Origin: Coriobacteriia bacterium
GTDB taxonomy: Bacteria; Actinomycetota; Coriobacteriia; Anaerosomatales; Anaerosomataceae
Reading direction: 5' to 3'
Assembly: GCA_030651765.1 (NCBI GenBank)
Contig: JAUSBY010000005.1
Location: 1 to 64,000 of the forward strand
DNA length: 64,000 nucleotides
In this document: positions 1 through 8,131 of the stretch, piece after piece
Layout: every line of letters begins with the position of its first letter
How positions within the stretch are numbered: the stretch's first letter is position 1
The notes under the pieces: generated by a model
Databases searched by the model: none
What the model saw: the letters and a program-made list of their open reading frames with translations, nothing else
What the model was told of the DNA's origin: nothing
Made by a program: the position numbers and the translations under genes

Positions 1-1
1 G

Positions 2-217
2 CACGCCTACGACGGTCTGTATCTCGTGGTCGAGGCTCTGAAGAGGCTCGACGAGGGCTTCACCTCGGCAGACCTTCGTGACGAGATCGAGAAGACGAGT
101 GGATTTGCCGGCATCGGCGGCGTGTTCACCTTCTCGGCCACAGACCACAACGGCATGACGGCCGATGACATCGTGATGTACCGCATCGAAGACGGGCGTT
201 GGGCGCTGGCCGAGTAG
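2..217 (+). CDS. Branched-chain amino acid ABC transporter substrate-binding protein, C-terminal end only
   Basis: Only the last 71 codons are in the window; the reading frame is open from the left edge, so the 5' part lies outside. The residues AYDGLYLVVEAL followed by GFAGIGGVFTFSATDHNG match the C-terminal lobe of LivJ/LivK-type periplasmic binding proteins, which end with a 'G..G.v.F...gd' segment after a helix of this kind. It would capture the ligand outside the membrane and deliver it to the LivHM permease encoded directly downstream (27 nt gap). The ligand cannot be deduced from this fragment; the nearby phenylacetate-CoA ligase leaves both branched-chain amino acids and aromatic acids possible. 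Confidence 0.8.
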   Translation, partial: HAYDGLYLVVEALKRLDEGFTSADLRDEIEKTSGFAGIGGVFTFSATDHNGMTADDIVMYRIEDGRWALAE

Positions 218-244
218 GGCGACGCGAGGCAGGGTGGGGACGAC

Positions 245-1123
245 TTGGAGACGTCAGAGCTCTTGCAGCTCGCCATAGCGGGCCTGAAGAACGGCTCGAT
301 CTACGCGCTGCTGGCTCTGGGCTTCACGATCGTCTACGCCGCGACGAACGTCATCAACTTCGCGCAGGGCGAGTTCTACATGCTCGGCGGGATGTTCGCC
401 GTTTTAGCGTTCACGCAGTTCGAGCTTCCGCTCCTCGTCTCGGTGCCGCTCGCCGTGCTGGTGGTCGCGGGCATCGGCATGCTCTTCGAGACCCTCGCCA
501 TCCGTCCGCGCAAGGATGCCGAGCCGATGGCTCTCATCATCATCACGGTCGGTGGGTCGCTCGTCTTCGCGTCGCTCGCACGCCACGCGTTTGGCAGTGA
601 CGCGCTGCCGCTGCCCGAGTTCACCGCGGGCCCGTCGTTTCTCTTCGCGGGCGCTGCAATCGAGCGGCAGACGGTGTGGATCTGGGGGATCGTGCTTGTC
701 ACGGTCGCGGGGCTCACGTTCCTGTACAGCAAGACCCGTCTCGGGAGGGCCATGCGCGCGTGCATGCAGAACCGCGAGGCTGCGCGCCTCATGGGGATCG
801 ACACCGCGCGCGTCGTGATGATCAGCTTCGGCCTCGCCGCCGCGCTCGGCGCGGTCGCAGGCGTCGCGGTGACGCCGCTGACATCCACGCGATTCGACAT
901 CGGCGCCGGGATCGCGGTCAAGGGCTTTGCAGCCGCCATCCTCGGCGGGCTCGGAAGTCCGCTGGCCGCAGTCGCCGGCGGACTGCTGCTCGGACTGATC
1001 GAGCAGGCGGTGATCCCGTTCTCGTCCGCGCTCAAAGACGTGGTGGCGCTTGGCGTCTTGCTTGCGGTCCTGTTCCTCCGTCCCCAGGGCCTGTTCCGGC
1101 GGGCCCGCCGGGAGAAGATGTAG
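245..1123 (+). CDS. livH: LIV-type ABC transporter permease LivH
   Basis: A 292-residue integral membrane protein, the usual length for LivH. It opens with the family signature NGSIYALLALGFTIVYAATN (residues ~17-36), followed by INFAQGEF, and shows about eight hydrophobic segments. The coupling region facing the ATPases is around residues 165-185 (RACMQNREAARLMGID). With LivM it forms the membrane channel for ligand delivered by the upstream binding protein. The start is a TTG preceded by a GGGTGGGGA ribosome site; no ATG fits the conserved N-terminus. livM begins 1 nt after its stop, so the two are translationally coupled. Confidence 0.93.
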   Translation: METSELLQLAIAGLKNGSIYALLALGFTIVYAATNVINFAQGEFYMLGGMFAVLAFTQFELPLLVSVPLAVLVVAGIGMLFETLAIRPRKDAEPMALIIITVGGSLVFASLARHAFGSDALPLPEFTAGPSFLFAGAAIERQTVWIWGIVLVTVAGLTFLYSKTRLGRAMRACMQNREAARLMGIDTARVVMISFGLAAALGAVAGVAVTPLTSTRFDIGAGIAVKGFAAAILGGLGSPLAAVAGGLLLGLIEQAVIPFSSALKDVVALGVLLAVLFLRPQGLFRRARREKM

Positions 1124-1124
1124 C

Positions 1125-2153
1125 GTGAGGGCGACGCGGATGCGCAGTTCGATCCGGGCGGCCGTGATCGTCGCCCTGACGATTGGCGTGGCTATCACAC
1201 CGTTCGTCATGACGGACCGCTACATCCTGCGGATACTCACGTTCGTCGGCATCAACCTGATCATGGTCGCGGGGCTCTCGCTGCTGTTCGGCTACGCGGG
1301 CCAGATCTCCCTCGGACAGGCCGCCTTCTACGGCCTCGGCGCGTACACGTCCGGCTACCTCGCGAAGGCCGGCGTCCCGTGGCTTCTCGCACTCGTCGGC
1401 GGGGTCGCGGTCGCGGCCATCGGTGGACTGCTCATCGCGTTGCCGAGTCTCCGGCTCAAGGGGCACTATCTTGCGATGGCGACGCTGGGCTTCGGCGAGA
1501 TCATGCTGTTCTTCTTCACCGAGACGGAGTCTGTCACCGGTGGCTCGAACGGACTGCGGGGCATCCCGGCGGCAAGCATCGGACCGCTCGAGTTCGCCAC
1601 GCCGGTGGCCAAGTACTTCCTGGTGTGGTCCGTCGTCGGCATCGTGCTCGTTCTGGCCGCCAACATCGTCCGCCGACGGCCGGGGCGCGCGCTGCGTGCC
1701 ATACACGGCTCCGAGACCGGTGCTCAGGCGTGCGGCATCGACACGGTGAGGGTCAAGATCCAGGTCTTCGTGCTCTCGGCCGGGCTTGGCGGGCTCGCCG
1801 GCGTCCTGTACGCCCACTACGTCGGCTTCGTGTCACCGTCCACGTTCACGCTGCACTACTCGCTCATCCTGGTGACGATGGTGGCCCTTGGCGGTATGGG
1901 GTCGCTGGGAGGCGCGGTCGCTGGGACGGTTCTGCTCACACTGCTGCCGTACGTCGACGCGATCATCCCGGGTCTGCCGAGGAGCACCGTGGAGCTCATC
2001 CAGGACTGGACGAACGATATCTACGGAATGGTGCTCATTCTTGTCATGCTGTTCATGCCGCGCGGTCTCGCGGGCTGGGCCACGTCGCTCGTCACGCGCT
2101 TCGGCGAGCGTGACCGGGCCGGCGACTCCGTCGGGCAGGGCGGTGGGGCATGA
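1125..2153 (+). CDS. livM: LIV-type ABC transporter permease LivM
   Basis: A 342-residue permease paired with LivH. Residues ~45-70 hold the LivM signature (GLSLLFGYAGQISLGQAAFYGLGAY), and the coupling helix region reads HGSETGAQACGID. The frame is open further upstream, but the GTG at 1125 is preferred: it lies just after the livH stop and 7 nt behind GGAGAAG. An ATG at 1140 is the alternative. The 3' end overlaps livG by 4 nt (ATGA), consistent with one transcript for livH-livM-livG-livF. Confidence 0.92.
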   Translation: MRATRMRSSIRAAVIVALTIGVAITPFVMTDRYILRILTFVGINLIMVAGLSLLFGYAGQISLGQAAFYGLGAYTSGYLAKAGVPWLLALVGGVAVAAIGGLLIALPSLRLKGHYLAMATLGFGEIMLFFFTETESVTGGSNGLRGIPAASIGPLEFATPVAKYFLVWSVVGIVLVLAANIVRRRPGRALRAIHGSETGAQACGIDTVRVKIQVFVLSAGLGGLAGVLYAHYVGFVSPSTFTLHYSLILVTMVALGGMGSLGGAVAGTVLLTLLPYVDAIIPGLPRSTVELIQDWTNDIYGMVLILVMLFMPRGLAGWATSLVTRFGERDRAGDSVGQGGGA

Positions 2154-2920
2154 GCATGCTCTCGGTCAGGGGGGTCACGAAGCGTTTCGGTGGCGTGACG
2201 GCCGTCGACGACGTGTCGTTCGAGGTCTTCGAGGGCACCATACACGCGGTCATCGGCCCGAACGGTGCGGGCAAGAGTACGGCGTTCAACGTCATGACGG
2301 GCTTCGACAGGCCGGATGCAGGCAGTGTCGTGTTCGAGGGCGCGACGATCACCGGCATGCGCCCGCATCGGATCGTCCGGTTGGGCGTGGTGCGCACGTT
2401 CCAGAACACGATGCTGTTCGACGAGATGACGGCGCTCGAGAACGTGCTCGTAGGCATGCACGCGCGTACGCGCGTGGGATTCCTCGGCGCGGCACTCTCG
2501 CTCCCGGGCGTGCACGCCGAGGAGCGGCTTGCGCGCGAGCAGGCGCATCGGATCCTTCGGCTCGTCGACATGGACGACGTTCACGCCGTCCCGGCCGGCG
2601 ACCTGCCTCACGGGCAGCGCCGTCTGCTCGAGATCGCGCGCGCACTGGCGACCGAGCCGCGGATCATGTTGCTCGATGAGCCCGCTGCAGGGCTCAACAA
2701 CGTCGAGACCGCGCAGCTCGGCGAGACGCTTCGCCGGATCCGGGACACCGGGGTCACCGTGGTCATCGTCGAGCACGACATGGGGCTCGTGATGGAAGTG
2801 AGCGACGAGATCGTAGTCCTGAACGAGGGGCGCAAGATCGCCGAGGGTCCGCCCCTTCTGATCCAGAAGGATCCCGCCGTCATCGAGGCCTATCTCGGAG
2901 AGGAGACGCCCGATGCTTGA
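2150..2920 (+). CDS. livG: LIV-type ABC transporter ATP-binding protein LivG
   Basis: A 256-residue ATPase. Walker A is GPNGAGKST (residues ~38-46), Walker B is IMLLDEPAAGL and the switch histidine lies in VIVEHDMG. The ABC signature is written LPHGQRR rather than LSGGQ; LivG proteins usually carry LSYGQQR there, so this is a moderate deviation. The C-terminus (IQKDPAVIEAYLGEE) is the typical LivG tail. It overlaps livM by 4 nt and livF by 8 nt. It pairs with LivF to energise import. Confidence 0.95.
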   Translation: MSMLSVRGVTKRFGGVTAVDDVSFEVFEGTIHAVIGPNGAGKSTAFNVMTGFDRPDAGSVVFEGATITGMRPHRIVRLGVVRTFQNTMLFDEMTALENVLVGMHARTRVGFLGAALSLPGVHAEERLAREQAHRILRLVDMDDVHAVPAGDLPHGQRRLLEIARALATEPRIMLLDEPAAGLNNVETAQLGETLRRIRDTGVTVVIVEHDMGLVMEVSDEIVVLNEGRKIAEGPPLLIQKDPAVIEAYLGEETPDA

Positions 2921-3641
2921 GGTCGACGCCTTCGTTGCCGGATACGGACGGATCCCGGTGCTGCATGGCGTGTCGCTCAAGGCGGGCGCCGGCCAGATGA
3001 TCACGCTTGTCGGCGCCAACGGCGCGGGCAAGTCGACGCTGCTCAAGGCCATCGCGGGCGTGTTGCCGGCGCGTTCGGGCAGGGTGATCCTCGAAGGGGA
3101 GGACGTCACCAGCGTCCCCGTCCACCGGCGGGTCGGCAAGGGCGTGGTGCTCGTTCCCGAGGGGCGGATGCTCTTCGGGGCGATGTCGGTCGATGAGAAC
3201 CTGACGCTCGGTGCGTACCTCAGGACGGGGGGCGAGGCCCGGCGCGAGGCCGAGGCGGAGCGCGAGCGCGTATTCGAGCTCTTCCCGATCCTCGCGCGAC
3301 GGCGTACGCAGCCCGCAGGCACGCTCTCGGGAGGCGAACAGCAGATGCTTGCTGTGGGGCGGGCGCTGATGTCCGATCCCAAGGTGTTGCTGCTCGATGA
3401 GCCGTCACTCGGCCTGGCGCCGAAGGTCATCAGCGAGATCTTCGCGGTGCTCGACCGACTCCGCGAAGGAGGCCTGACGATGGTGCTCGTCGAGCAGGAC
3501 GCCAGACTCGCGCTCAAGCACGCCGACTACGGCTACGTGATGCGCACGGGATCGGTGGCGCTTGAAGGCAGCTCGGCCGATCTGCTCGCCAACGACGATG
3601 TCCGCCTGATCTACCTGGGCGCCTGGCACGGAAGAGAGTAG
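2913..3641 (+). CDS. livF: LIV-type ABC transporter ATP-binding protein LivF
   Basis: A 242-residue ATPase with Walker A GANGAGKST (residues ~34-42), signature LSGGEQQ, Walker B VLLLDEPSLGL and the H-loop replaced by EQD (VLVEQDARLAL), as is normal in LivF. It ends in a YLGAW motif close to the usual 'YLG' terminus. The start overlaps the livG 3' end. It is the second ATPase of the transporter and is probably co-transcribed with the ligase gene starting 9 nt downstream. Confidence 0.95.
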   Translation: MLEVDAFVAGYGRIPVLHGVSLKAGAGQMITLVGANGAGKSTLLKAIAGVLPARSGRVILEGEDVTSVPVHRRVGKGVVLVPEGRMLFGAMSVDENLTLGAYLRTGGEARREAEAERERVFELFPILARRRTQPAGTLSGGEQQMLAVGRALMSDPKVLLLDEPSLGLAPKVISEIFAVLDRLREGGLTMVLVEQDARLALKHADYGYVMRTGSVALEGSSADLLANDDVRLIYLGAWHGRE

Positions 3642-3650
3642 GGGAGTCGC

Positions 3651-4955
3651 ATGCCCATCTGGAACGCCGAATACGAGTCCATGTCACGTCCGGCTCTCGA
3701 GGAACTGCAGCTCAGGCGCCTGAAATCGGTGGTGGCGTGGGTGTACGAGCGCGTCCCGCACTACCGCGAGGCGCTCGATGAGCGGGGAGTGAAGCCCCGC
3801 GACATCAAGTCGCTCGCCGACATTCGTCTGCTGCCGTTCACCGACAAGGGCGCGCTGCGCGACACGTACCCGTTCGGCATGTTCGCGGTGCCGATGGAGC
3901 AGGTCGTCCGCGTGCACTCGTCTTCGGGCACCACCGGCAAGCCGATCGTCGTCGGCTACACAAAGGGCGACCTCAACACATGGACGGAGCTCACCGCCCG
4001 AATCGCCTCCGCGGCGGGCGTGACCTCGCGCGACCGGGTGCAGATGCTCTTCCTCTACGGCATGTTCACGGGTGGCTGGGGCATGCACTACGGCATCGAG
4101 CGCGTCGGTGCGACCGTGTTCCCGGCCGGCGCAGGCAACACCGAGCGCCAGCTCATGATGATGCAGGACTTCGAGACGACCGCGATCGTCGGGACGCCGA
4201 GTTACGCGTTGTACATCGCCGAGGTCGCCGAGACGATGGGCATCGACGTCGCGTCGATGCCGCTTCGGGTGGGTTTGTTCGGTGGGGAGCCGTCGGGCGA
4301 GGGTATGCGGGCGGAGATCGAACGCCGCCTGGGAATCATTGCCACCGACAACTACGGCCTGTCCGAGGTCATGGGGCCCGGCGTCTCCGGCGAGTGCGAG
4401 CATCAGTCGGGACTCCACATGGCCGAGGACCACTTCCTCTTCGAAGTCGTCGATCCCGCCACTGGCGAGCCGGTGTCGGAAGGGGAGGAGGGGGAACTCG
4501 TCATAACGACCCTTACCAAAGAGGCGTTCCCCGTTCTGCGCTACCGGACGCACGATCTGACGGTCATCGATACATCGGCGTGCCAGTGCGGCCGAAGTCT
4601 GGCGCGCATGCGCAAGGTGCGGATGCGCACCGACGATATGCTCATCATCCGTGGCGTAAACGTCTACCCGAGCCAGATAGAGGACGCTCTCCTTCAAGTC
4701 GAGGGCGTCGAGCCCCACTACCTCATCGTCGTGGACCGGGCCGGTGCGATGGACACGCTCGAGGTGCAGATCGAGGTGGCTGGAGAGATGTTCTCGGACA
4801 TGATGTCGGACATGGTGGCGTTCACGGGCCGCGTGAGTGCCCGTATCCAGTCGGTCATCGGGCTCCAGGCCAAAGTCACCCTCGTAGAGCCTGGTACTAT
4901 AGAGCGGACGGTCGGCAAGGCGCGCCGCGTGATCGACAACCGTCCGGTGCTTTAG
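3651..4955 (+). CDS. paaK: Phenylacetate-CoA ligase (AMP-forming)
   Basis: A 434-residue adenylate-forming enzyme, the normal PaaK length. It would activate phenylacetate or a related aryl acid with ATP and CoA in the cytoplasm. Visible motifs are the phosphate loop SSSGTTGKPIVVGYT (residues ~87-101), YGLSE (adenine-binding region) and the hinge RTDDMLIIRGVNVYPSQIE that precedes the small C-terminal domain. The start ATG lies behind GGGGAG, only 9 nt after livF. In anaerobes, paaK beside liv genes is common near aromatic amino acid fermentation genes, so the substrate may be an aryl acetate made from Phe, Tyr or Trp; that last step is inference. Confidence 0.9.
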   Translation: MPIWNAEYESMSRPALEELQLRRLKSVVAWVYERVPHYREALDERGVKPRDIKSLADIRLLPFTDKGALRDTYPFGMFAVPMEQVVRVHSSSGTTGKPIVVGYTKGDLNTWTELTARIASAAGVTSRDRVQMLFLYGMFTGGWGMHYGIERVGATVFPAGAGNTERQLMMMQDFETTAIVGTPSYALYIAEVAETMGIDVASMPLRVGLFGGEPSGEGMRAEIERRLGIIATDNYGLSEVMGPGVSGECEHQSGLHMAEDHFLFEVVDPATGEPVSEGEEGELVITTLTKEAFPVLRYRTHDLTVIDTSACQCGRSLARMRKVRMRTDDMLIIRGVNVYPSQIEDALLQVEGVEPHYLIVVDRAGAMDTLEVQIEVAGEMFSDMMSDMVAFTGRVSARIQSVIGLQAKVTLVEPGTIERTVGKARRVIDNRPVL

Positions 4956-4980
4956 GTCCCGGTCCCATCAGGAGGTCCCT

Positions 4981-5523
4981 GTGCTCGCCGAGTATGTCCC
5001 GTACCTCATCATCGGACTGGTCGCCGCCGCGCTGATCGCGGTCACGATCGTGTTTGCGCGGCTTGCCTGGCGCCGCCAGGTGCGCCGATATATCGTGGCG
5101 CTCGTCGGCCGCAGGGAGGCCATCATGGCATCTCTCAAGGCCATCGACGGCGTTCTCGCGGGACTTGCGAGCGGTAGCGTCGATGACGTGCTTGCATTCG
5201 CGCACTCCGAGTCAGAGGAGCGGCGCGTTATCGCCGAGATAGCGACCCGGATGAGGATCCAGGGCGGAGAGCTTGCCGAACTGCCGCTTCCCAAGAAGCT
5301 GTGGCCGCTGGCGGATCTGCTGGATGAGGCCGTCGCGGCCATCGGATCGTCCGCGGCGGCAGTTGGCGAGGCCGAGGGCGATGCGGTGCTCGATGCGCTC
5401 GGGGCGCTCGATCTCAAACCACCGAGAACGGCGCTTGCCGACGCTGAAGCGGAGATCGTCCGGCTGGCGGAGGTCTACGATCTGACCGATCCCTCGGTCT
5501 ACGGCGGCGGTCTGTACATCTGA
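4981..5523 (+). CDS. Membrane-anchored protein of unknown function
   Basis: A 180-residue protein I do not recognise. A single transmembrane segment spans residues ~6-28 (YLIIGLVAAALIAVTIVFA), followed by a positively charged stretch (RLAWRRQVRRY), which predicts a cytoplasmic C-terminal domain. That domain is helical and rich in Ala and Glu, ending with DLTDPSVYGGGLYI. The GTG start sits behind AGGAGGT, a strong ribosome site. It is 25 nt downstream of paaK and 18 nt upstream of the SH3-domain gene, so it probably belongs to the same transcript, but nothing links it to the ligase biochemically. Confidence 0.7.
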   Translation: MLAEYVPYLIIGLVAAALIAVTIVFARLAWRRQVRRYIVALVGRREAIMASLKAIDGVLAGLASGSVDDVLAFAHSESEERRVIAEIATRMRIQGGELAELPLPKKLWPLADLLDEAVAAIGSSAAAVGEAEGDAVLDALGALDLKPPRTALADAEAEIVRLAEVYDLTDPSVYGGGLYI

Positions 5524-5541
5524 GCAGCGGGAGGTCGGAGC

Positions 5542-5988
5542 ATGGCGGGTGGAGGATACGCGGGAGGGGACAGCATCGGGGTGCGCGCGGTCAAGATCGT
5601 GATTCCGTGGGTGCTCCTTGTACTGATCGCGCTCCTCGTGTGGGGCTATCTGAGCCAGTACCGTGATGCGTCGGGCGGCAGTGTACCGGCAGGGGAGTCG
5701 CCCGCGGGGGAGACCACGCCGACTGCAGGTTCCGCAGGCACCACGGAAGGTGTCGGTGGCGACGTACCTGCCGATGCGGGAGACGCCAAGCCGTACGTGA
5801 CGGTTCTCACCGAGGGTCTCAATATGCGAAGTGGGCCGATGACGACAGCGGGTGTCGTCAAGACGCTCACCGAGGGGCAACGACTGACGTTGCTGGAGAA
5901 GGGTACCGGATGGTACCGCGTCAGGGATGGCGCCGGTGCTGAGGGGTGGGTAGCGGCCGGCGGTCGCTACACGGAACTGGTCGAGTGA
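5542..5988 (+). CDS. Membrane-anchored bacterial SH3-domain protein
   Basis: 148 residues. A transmembrane helix (residues ~12-35, KIVIPWVLLVLIALLVWGYL) is followed by a Gly/Ser/Thr/Pro-rich linker (~38-80) and a bacterial SH3 domain (~83-145) with the signature LNMRSGP and the closing GWVAAGGRY. Such domains bind cell-wall peptides or other extracytoplasmic ligands, and the topology puts the SH3 fold outside the membrane. The ribosome site GGAGGT precedes the ATG. It is flanked by two unknown genes in a short + strand run. Confidence 0.78.
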   Translation: MAGGGYAGGDSIGVRAVKIVIPWVLLVLIALLVWGYLSQYRDASGGSVPAGESPAGETTPTAGSAGTTEGVGGDVPADAGDAKPYVTVLTEGLNMRSGPMTTAGVVKTLTEGQRLTLLEKGTGWYRVRDGAGAEGWVAAGGRYTELVE

Positions 5989-6000
5989 CGGAGGACGATT

Positions 6001-6312
6001 GTGGCCAAGGCGATCGGTAGCGCGGCGGACTTCTATCGCGTGAGGATCATGCGCGTGGACGCGACCGAGGCGGTGGACTTCGAGTGGCGTGACGATATCC
6101 TCTACCGCCGCCCGGAGTCATCCACAATCGTGGAAGACGAGTGGTTCAGGGTCGAAGCCGTGCTTCTGGACGATGAAGACGTGACGACCGAGATCGCCAC
6201 CTTCGATGACGCGGACGCCGCGCAGACGTTGCTCGACGAGTGCCAGGAGGCGCTCGCGGACATGACGAAGTCCGGTTTCGAAGAGCGGTACCTCGGCGCC
6301 AGCGTCGACTGA
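6001..6312 (+). CDS. Small conserved-looking protein of unknown function
   Basis: 103 residues, no membrane segment, strongly acidic, no family recognised. The sequence alternates short beta-like stretches (FYRVRIMRV, WFRVEAVLL) with a helical, Asp/Glu-rich second half (DDADAAQTLLDECQEALADM). The GTG start lies behind GGAGGA and 12 nt after the SH3 gene stop, so it is translated with that gene. The protein is cytoplasmic by sequence. It is the last gene of the rightward run; the next gene is convergent. Confidence 0.68.
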   Translation: MAKAIGSAADFYRVRIMRVDATEAVDFEWRDDILYRRPESSTIVEDEWFRVEAVLLDDEDVTTEIATFDDADAAQTLLDECQEALADMTKSGFEERYLGASVD

Positions 6313-6467
6313 CCGTCTGAACGGGTGCGTGGGAGATCCCCCCGGGCGGAGAGGACATGGGCCGAGTTCCATACTTCTCGACTTGCCATAAGATACATTA
6401 TCGGGCGTAGACGATGGCACGAGGCGACCACGGATGCACGATTCAGGTTTGTGCGCCCGGGCGGTAT
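6313..6467. other. Intergenic region between convergent genes
   Basis: 155 nt separate the unknown gene ending at 6312 (+) from the glycosyltransferase ending at 6468 (-). It contains the perfect palindrome CGCCCGGGCG (near 6458) but no hairpin with an adjoining T-run, so I cannot name a terminator for either gene. The stretch around 6385-6410 is clearly AT-richer than its surroundings. Confidence 0.4.
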
Positions 6468-7940
6468 CTATACGGCTGAGGACTCAGGTTCGGCAAGCTC
6501 GGCTTCGAGTTGGTGCGAGATGTCGCGACGTGTGACGACCCAGTCGGTCTTCTTGAACAGCTGGTCGTACATCGCCACGAGCACGATCGCGTTCTTGAGC
6601 ATGACGAACACGATGACGGTGAGCCCGTAGATGAGTCCGTACCACCAGTGATAGCGGATGTGGGCGTTCTTCATGGCCGAGATCGTCGCTATCGGTCCAC
6701 TGGCCAGTGTCGCGACCGTACTCAGCCAGAGGAACCAGTGCGTTCGGAGCGGTACGTCGCCCTGGTACAGCCAGAGGCTGATGACCACCGGGAATATCTG
6801 GAGCGTTATGAGCGGATACAGCTCCCGGTACAACAGCAGGTACGTCCAGTGAAGCTTCTGGAGCGCCGTAAGGTGCTTGGTCCGCCACAGCGGCCCCTGG
6901 TGCTTGAGGCTCACCTGGAGCCACCCCTGCGCCCAACGCTTGCGCTGGCACCAGAAGGCGTGGAACGTCGTCGGTGCGAGTTCGGTGGAGATGATGCTGC
7001 GGTCGTGCGCGATCCTATAGCCCGCAAGGATGGCGCGCGCCGACGCGTCGATGTCCTCGGTCATCATCGATTGGTCCAACCGGACAGCGCGCAGCGTGTC
7101 CGTGCGCCAGTACCCGTTCGATCCACCGAAGATGGCGGTATCCAGTGCAAGGGACCGTGCGGTGTGGCTCACCGCGTAGATGCACTCGAACTCGACCGCG
7201 ATCATACGTGTCAGCATGTTGGTTTCGTGATTGCGGACGACACTGCGGCCCTGCACCACGTCGTAGCCCTGCGCGAGCCATCGCCAGGCACGGGTGATAC
7301 AGTCCGGGCACGGGTGATGATCCGCGTCCAGGATGCTCACGATGGCACCCGTGGCGATCTCGATCGCTGCGTTCACGTTTTGCGCCTTGGACTCGCTTCC
7401 CTCGACGCGGAGGAGTCTGAACGCGGCGTCGTCTGCCGCGATCGCGGCGAGCTCGTCCTCGACGTGCAGGTGTGCCGGCGTGTTGTATGCGAGGATGACC
7501 TCGAAGCCCCCCGCGGGCCGATGGATCTGCGTGAGCAGGTGCCGCACGGTATCGACGATGATCTCGCGCTCGTTCGGGAGGAACGCCGCGACGATGATGG
7601 TGGCCGAGGGTATGGGCGGCACATCGGCAACGGTGAGCCGACCGCCGGCTGTGCCGAGGAGGCGAGGCAGCAGTCTCGGGCGGGATCCATCGGGGTCGTC
7701 ACGCGATGCGCGCTTGCGCGTGAGGGTGATGAGCGCCTCCCACATCAGCACGACCGCGGTGATGAAGTACGTCGTGGCGACCACGATGTGCAGCCAGAAC
7801 AGGTCGTGACCGGCCACACGCAGGTTGTAGTAGACAAGCGTCGGCAGCACGACCACGATCAGATGCATCAGTGTCACGCGACCCCAGCCGTACGGCGTGC
7901 GGCGTATCGGCGCGTCTTCGACCCGTGTGTCTCCAGTCAC
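6468..7940 (-). CDS. Membrane-bound family 2 glycosyltransferase, processive type
   Basis: 490 residues. Two N-terminal membrane helices (residues ~23-70) lead into a GT2 catalytic domain (~110-340) and three or four C-terminal helices (~350-460), the cellulose/hyaluronan-synthase-like architecture. Catalytic elements are visible: the nucleotide-sugar site DADHH (~205-209), TEDID (the general-base region, ~288-292) and QRKRWAQGW (the QxxRW motif, ~325-333). It would polymerise or transfer a sugar at the inner face of the membrane for an exopolysaccharide; the sugar is unknown. The start is a GTG behind GGGGGAT. No BcsB-, BcsC- or PilZ-type partner lies nearby, so it acts alone or with distant genes. 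Confidence 0.88.
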   Translation of the reverse strand: MTGDTRVEDAPIRRTPYGWGRVTLMHLIVVVLPTLVYYNLRVAGHDLFWLHIVVATTYFITAVVLMWEALITLTRKRASRDDPDGSRPRLLPRLLGTAGGRLTVADVPPIPSATIIVAAFLPNEREIIVDTVRHLLTQIHRPAGGFEVILAYNTPAHLHVEDELAAIAADDAAFRLLRVEGSESKAQNVNAAIEIATGAIVSILDADHHPCPDCITRAWRWLAQGYDVVQGRSVVRNHETNMLTRMIAVEFECIYAVSHTARSLALDTAIFGGSNGYWRTDTLRAVRLDQSMMTEDIDASARAILAGYRIAHDRSIISTELAPTTFHAFWCQRKRWAQGWLQVSLKHQGPLWRTKHLTALQKLHWTYLLLYRELYPLITLQIFPVVISLWLYQGDVPLRTHWFLWLSTVATLASGPIATISAMKNAHIRYHWWYGLIYGLTVIVFVMLKNAIVLVAMYDQLFKKTDWVVTRRDISHQLEAELAEPESSAV

Positions 7941-8058
7941 CTGATCCCCCCGGATGCGTGTGTGTGATTCTCGATGCAGTCACGAATGCTGGAATCCTAC
8001 CACGCGTGACGTGCGGCATGGCCTCAATTAAGGAACATAAGTCCAGAGACCGGCGAAG

Positions 8059-8093
8059 CGGCCCCGGACCGCGCGTAGCGCAGCCCGGGGCCG
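8059..8093 (-). terminator. Long GC-rich hairpin downstream of the uracil permease
   Basis: CGGCCCCGG (8059-8067) pairs perfectly with CCGGGGCCG (8085-8093), and the loop holds a second hairpin, GCGC-gta-GCGC (8071-8081). It lies 39 nt after the permease stop on the same transcript. There is no good T-run, so termination may need another factor; a role in mRNA 3'-end stability is equally possible. Confidence 0.5.
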
Positions 8094-8131
8094 TCGTCAG
8101 CAGGCGCGCGAACGCCCCTGCGCGGCACGCG

